Of a DNA stretch of 5,425 bases, positions 5,040 through 5,425 are shown one piece after another. The notes beneath the pieces are model-generated. The model ran no database searches. It saw only the letters and a list, made by a program, of their open reading frames with translations, and was not told where the DNA came from. The DNA is from Melaminivora alkalimesophila (GTDB lineage: Bacteria; Pseudomonadota; Gammaproteobacteria; Burkholderiales; Burkholderiaceae_C): the NCBI RefSeq assembly GCF_000282995.1, contig NZ_ALEE01000588.1, forward strand, positions 1 to 5,425, in the 5' to 3' direction. The stretch's first letter is position 1; each line of letters starts with the position of its first letter. A program made the position numbers and the translations under genes.

Positions 5040-5425
5040 CTATTGAAACCGGAGCTGGCTGGGCCACTTGAGCGATAGCTGGGGGACGCCTTCCCGGACG
5101 TGGACGGTGCCCAGCACGCAGACCTCGCGCCCCACGAGGCCTTCGGACAGCGCACGGCCGAACCGGTCGCGGTCCGCGCCCCACACGACCGCGGATACCC
5201 GGTTCCGGTTCGGGTACTTGGCGCCGATGTTGATCCAGGTGGGGGCGCCCTTGCCCTGGGGCATGGGCCGGTATTCGGCAACGACGCCGCGCAGCGCCAC
5301 GCGCTGGCCGTCGTGTTGCCTGGCCTGGCGCCAGTCGATCGGCGCGTAGCACGACGCCGAGGCAACGGTTTTCTGCGGGGCCGGGGCGCGCGCAGGCGGG
5401 GGCGGAGCAGGCGCTGCGGCGGCCG
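5040..5425 (-). CDS. Probable OB-fold domain protein, C-terminal part, cut by right edge
   Basis: The visible part is 127 residues ending at TAG (5042-5040); the frame is open to the window edge, so the start is missing. It begins with an Ala/Pro-rich stretch (AAAAPAPPPPARAPAPQKT) typical of a flexible linker. A compact domain follows, from about CYAPIDWRQARQHDGQRVAL to the end. Its pattern VALRGVVAEYR, then PTWINIGAKYPN, VSAVVWGADRDRF, GREVCVLGTVHVREGVPQL and KWPSQLRF alternates strands in the way of small OB-fold nucleic-acid-binding-type domains. Comparable domains occur in secreted or envelope proteins and next to nuclease domains, but no catalytic motif is visible here. A GTG at 5300 could start a shorter 86-residue protein, yet the open frame upstream argues for one larger protein. 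A signal peptide or lipobox cannot be assessed. The fold is inferred from pattern only. Confidence 0.65.
   Translation of the reverse strand, partial: AAAAPAPPPPARAPAPQKTVASASCYAPIDWRQARQHDGQRVALRGVVAEYRPMPQGKGAPTWINIGAKYPNRNRVSAVVWGADRDRFGRALSEGLVGREVCVLGTVHVREGVPQLSLKWPSQLRFQ

Noticed and set aside
4853..5365. Further minus-strand frames over the OB-fold gene and the following gap
   Set aside because: They are shifted frames of the OB-fold coding region with Arg/Pro-rich products. The chosen frame shows a regular strand pattern and ends cleanly at 5040.

Overview
The window is GC-rich DNA with dense, mostly G/C-ending codons. Gene content and protein style suggest a betaproteobacterium, probably order Burkholderiales. 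This is inferred from composition and protein character, with no database search. I see five coding regions in full or in clear part, plus one cut by the right edge. I see no rRNA, tRNA, insertion sequence, CRISPR array or phage gene.

Layout from left to right. (1) Positions 1-541, minus strand: the first 180 residues of an acyl-CoA synthetase (AMP-forming, fatty-acid-CoA-ligase type), running off the left edge. (2) Positions 542-796: a divergent intergenic region with a small palindrome, three heptad repeats and a strong GC hairpin just ahead of the next gene. (3) Positions 797-3824, plus strand: a tightly packed three-gene unit. It holds a membrane-anchored calcineurin-like metallophosphoesterase, an MFS transporter and a small class I SAM-dependent methyltransferase. 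The first two genes overlap by ATGA. The second and third meet at another ATGA, although the methyltransferase more probably starts 21 bases further on, behind a good Shine-Dalgarno sequence. (4) Positions 3821-3843: an inverted repeat spanning both stop codons of two convergent genes. (5) Positions 3840-4865, minus strand: a complete D-2-hydroxyacid dehydrogenase. (6) Positions 4866-5039: a non-coding gap that may hold the dehydrogenase promoter. (7) Positions 5040-5425, minus strand: the C-terminal part of a protein with an Ala/Pro-rich stretch followed by a probable OB-fold domain.

The phosphoesterase, transporter and methyltransferase are almost certainly co-transcribed. Membrane hydrolase, efflux-type carrier and methyltransferase could act on one small molecule or envelope component, but the sequence does not name a substrate. 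The flanking genes look like ordinary chromosomal metabolic genes. Nothing here is a clear defence, mobile or secretion system. The points most worth a second look are the uncharacterised three-gene unit, the stem-loop ahead of a start codon that lacks a Shine-Dalgarno sequence, the stop-to-stop hairpin, the altered cofactor-specificity position in the dehydrogenase and the cut OB-fold protein.
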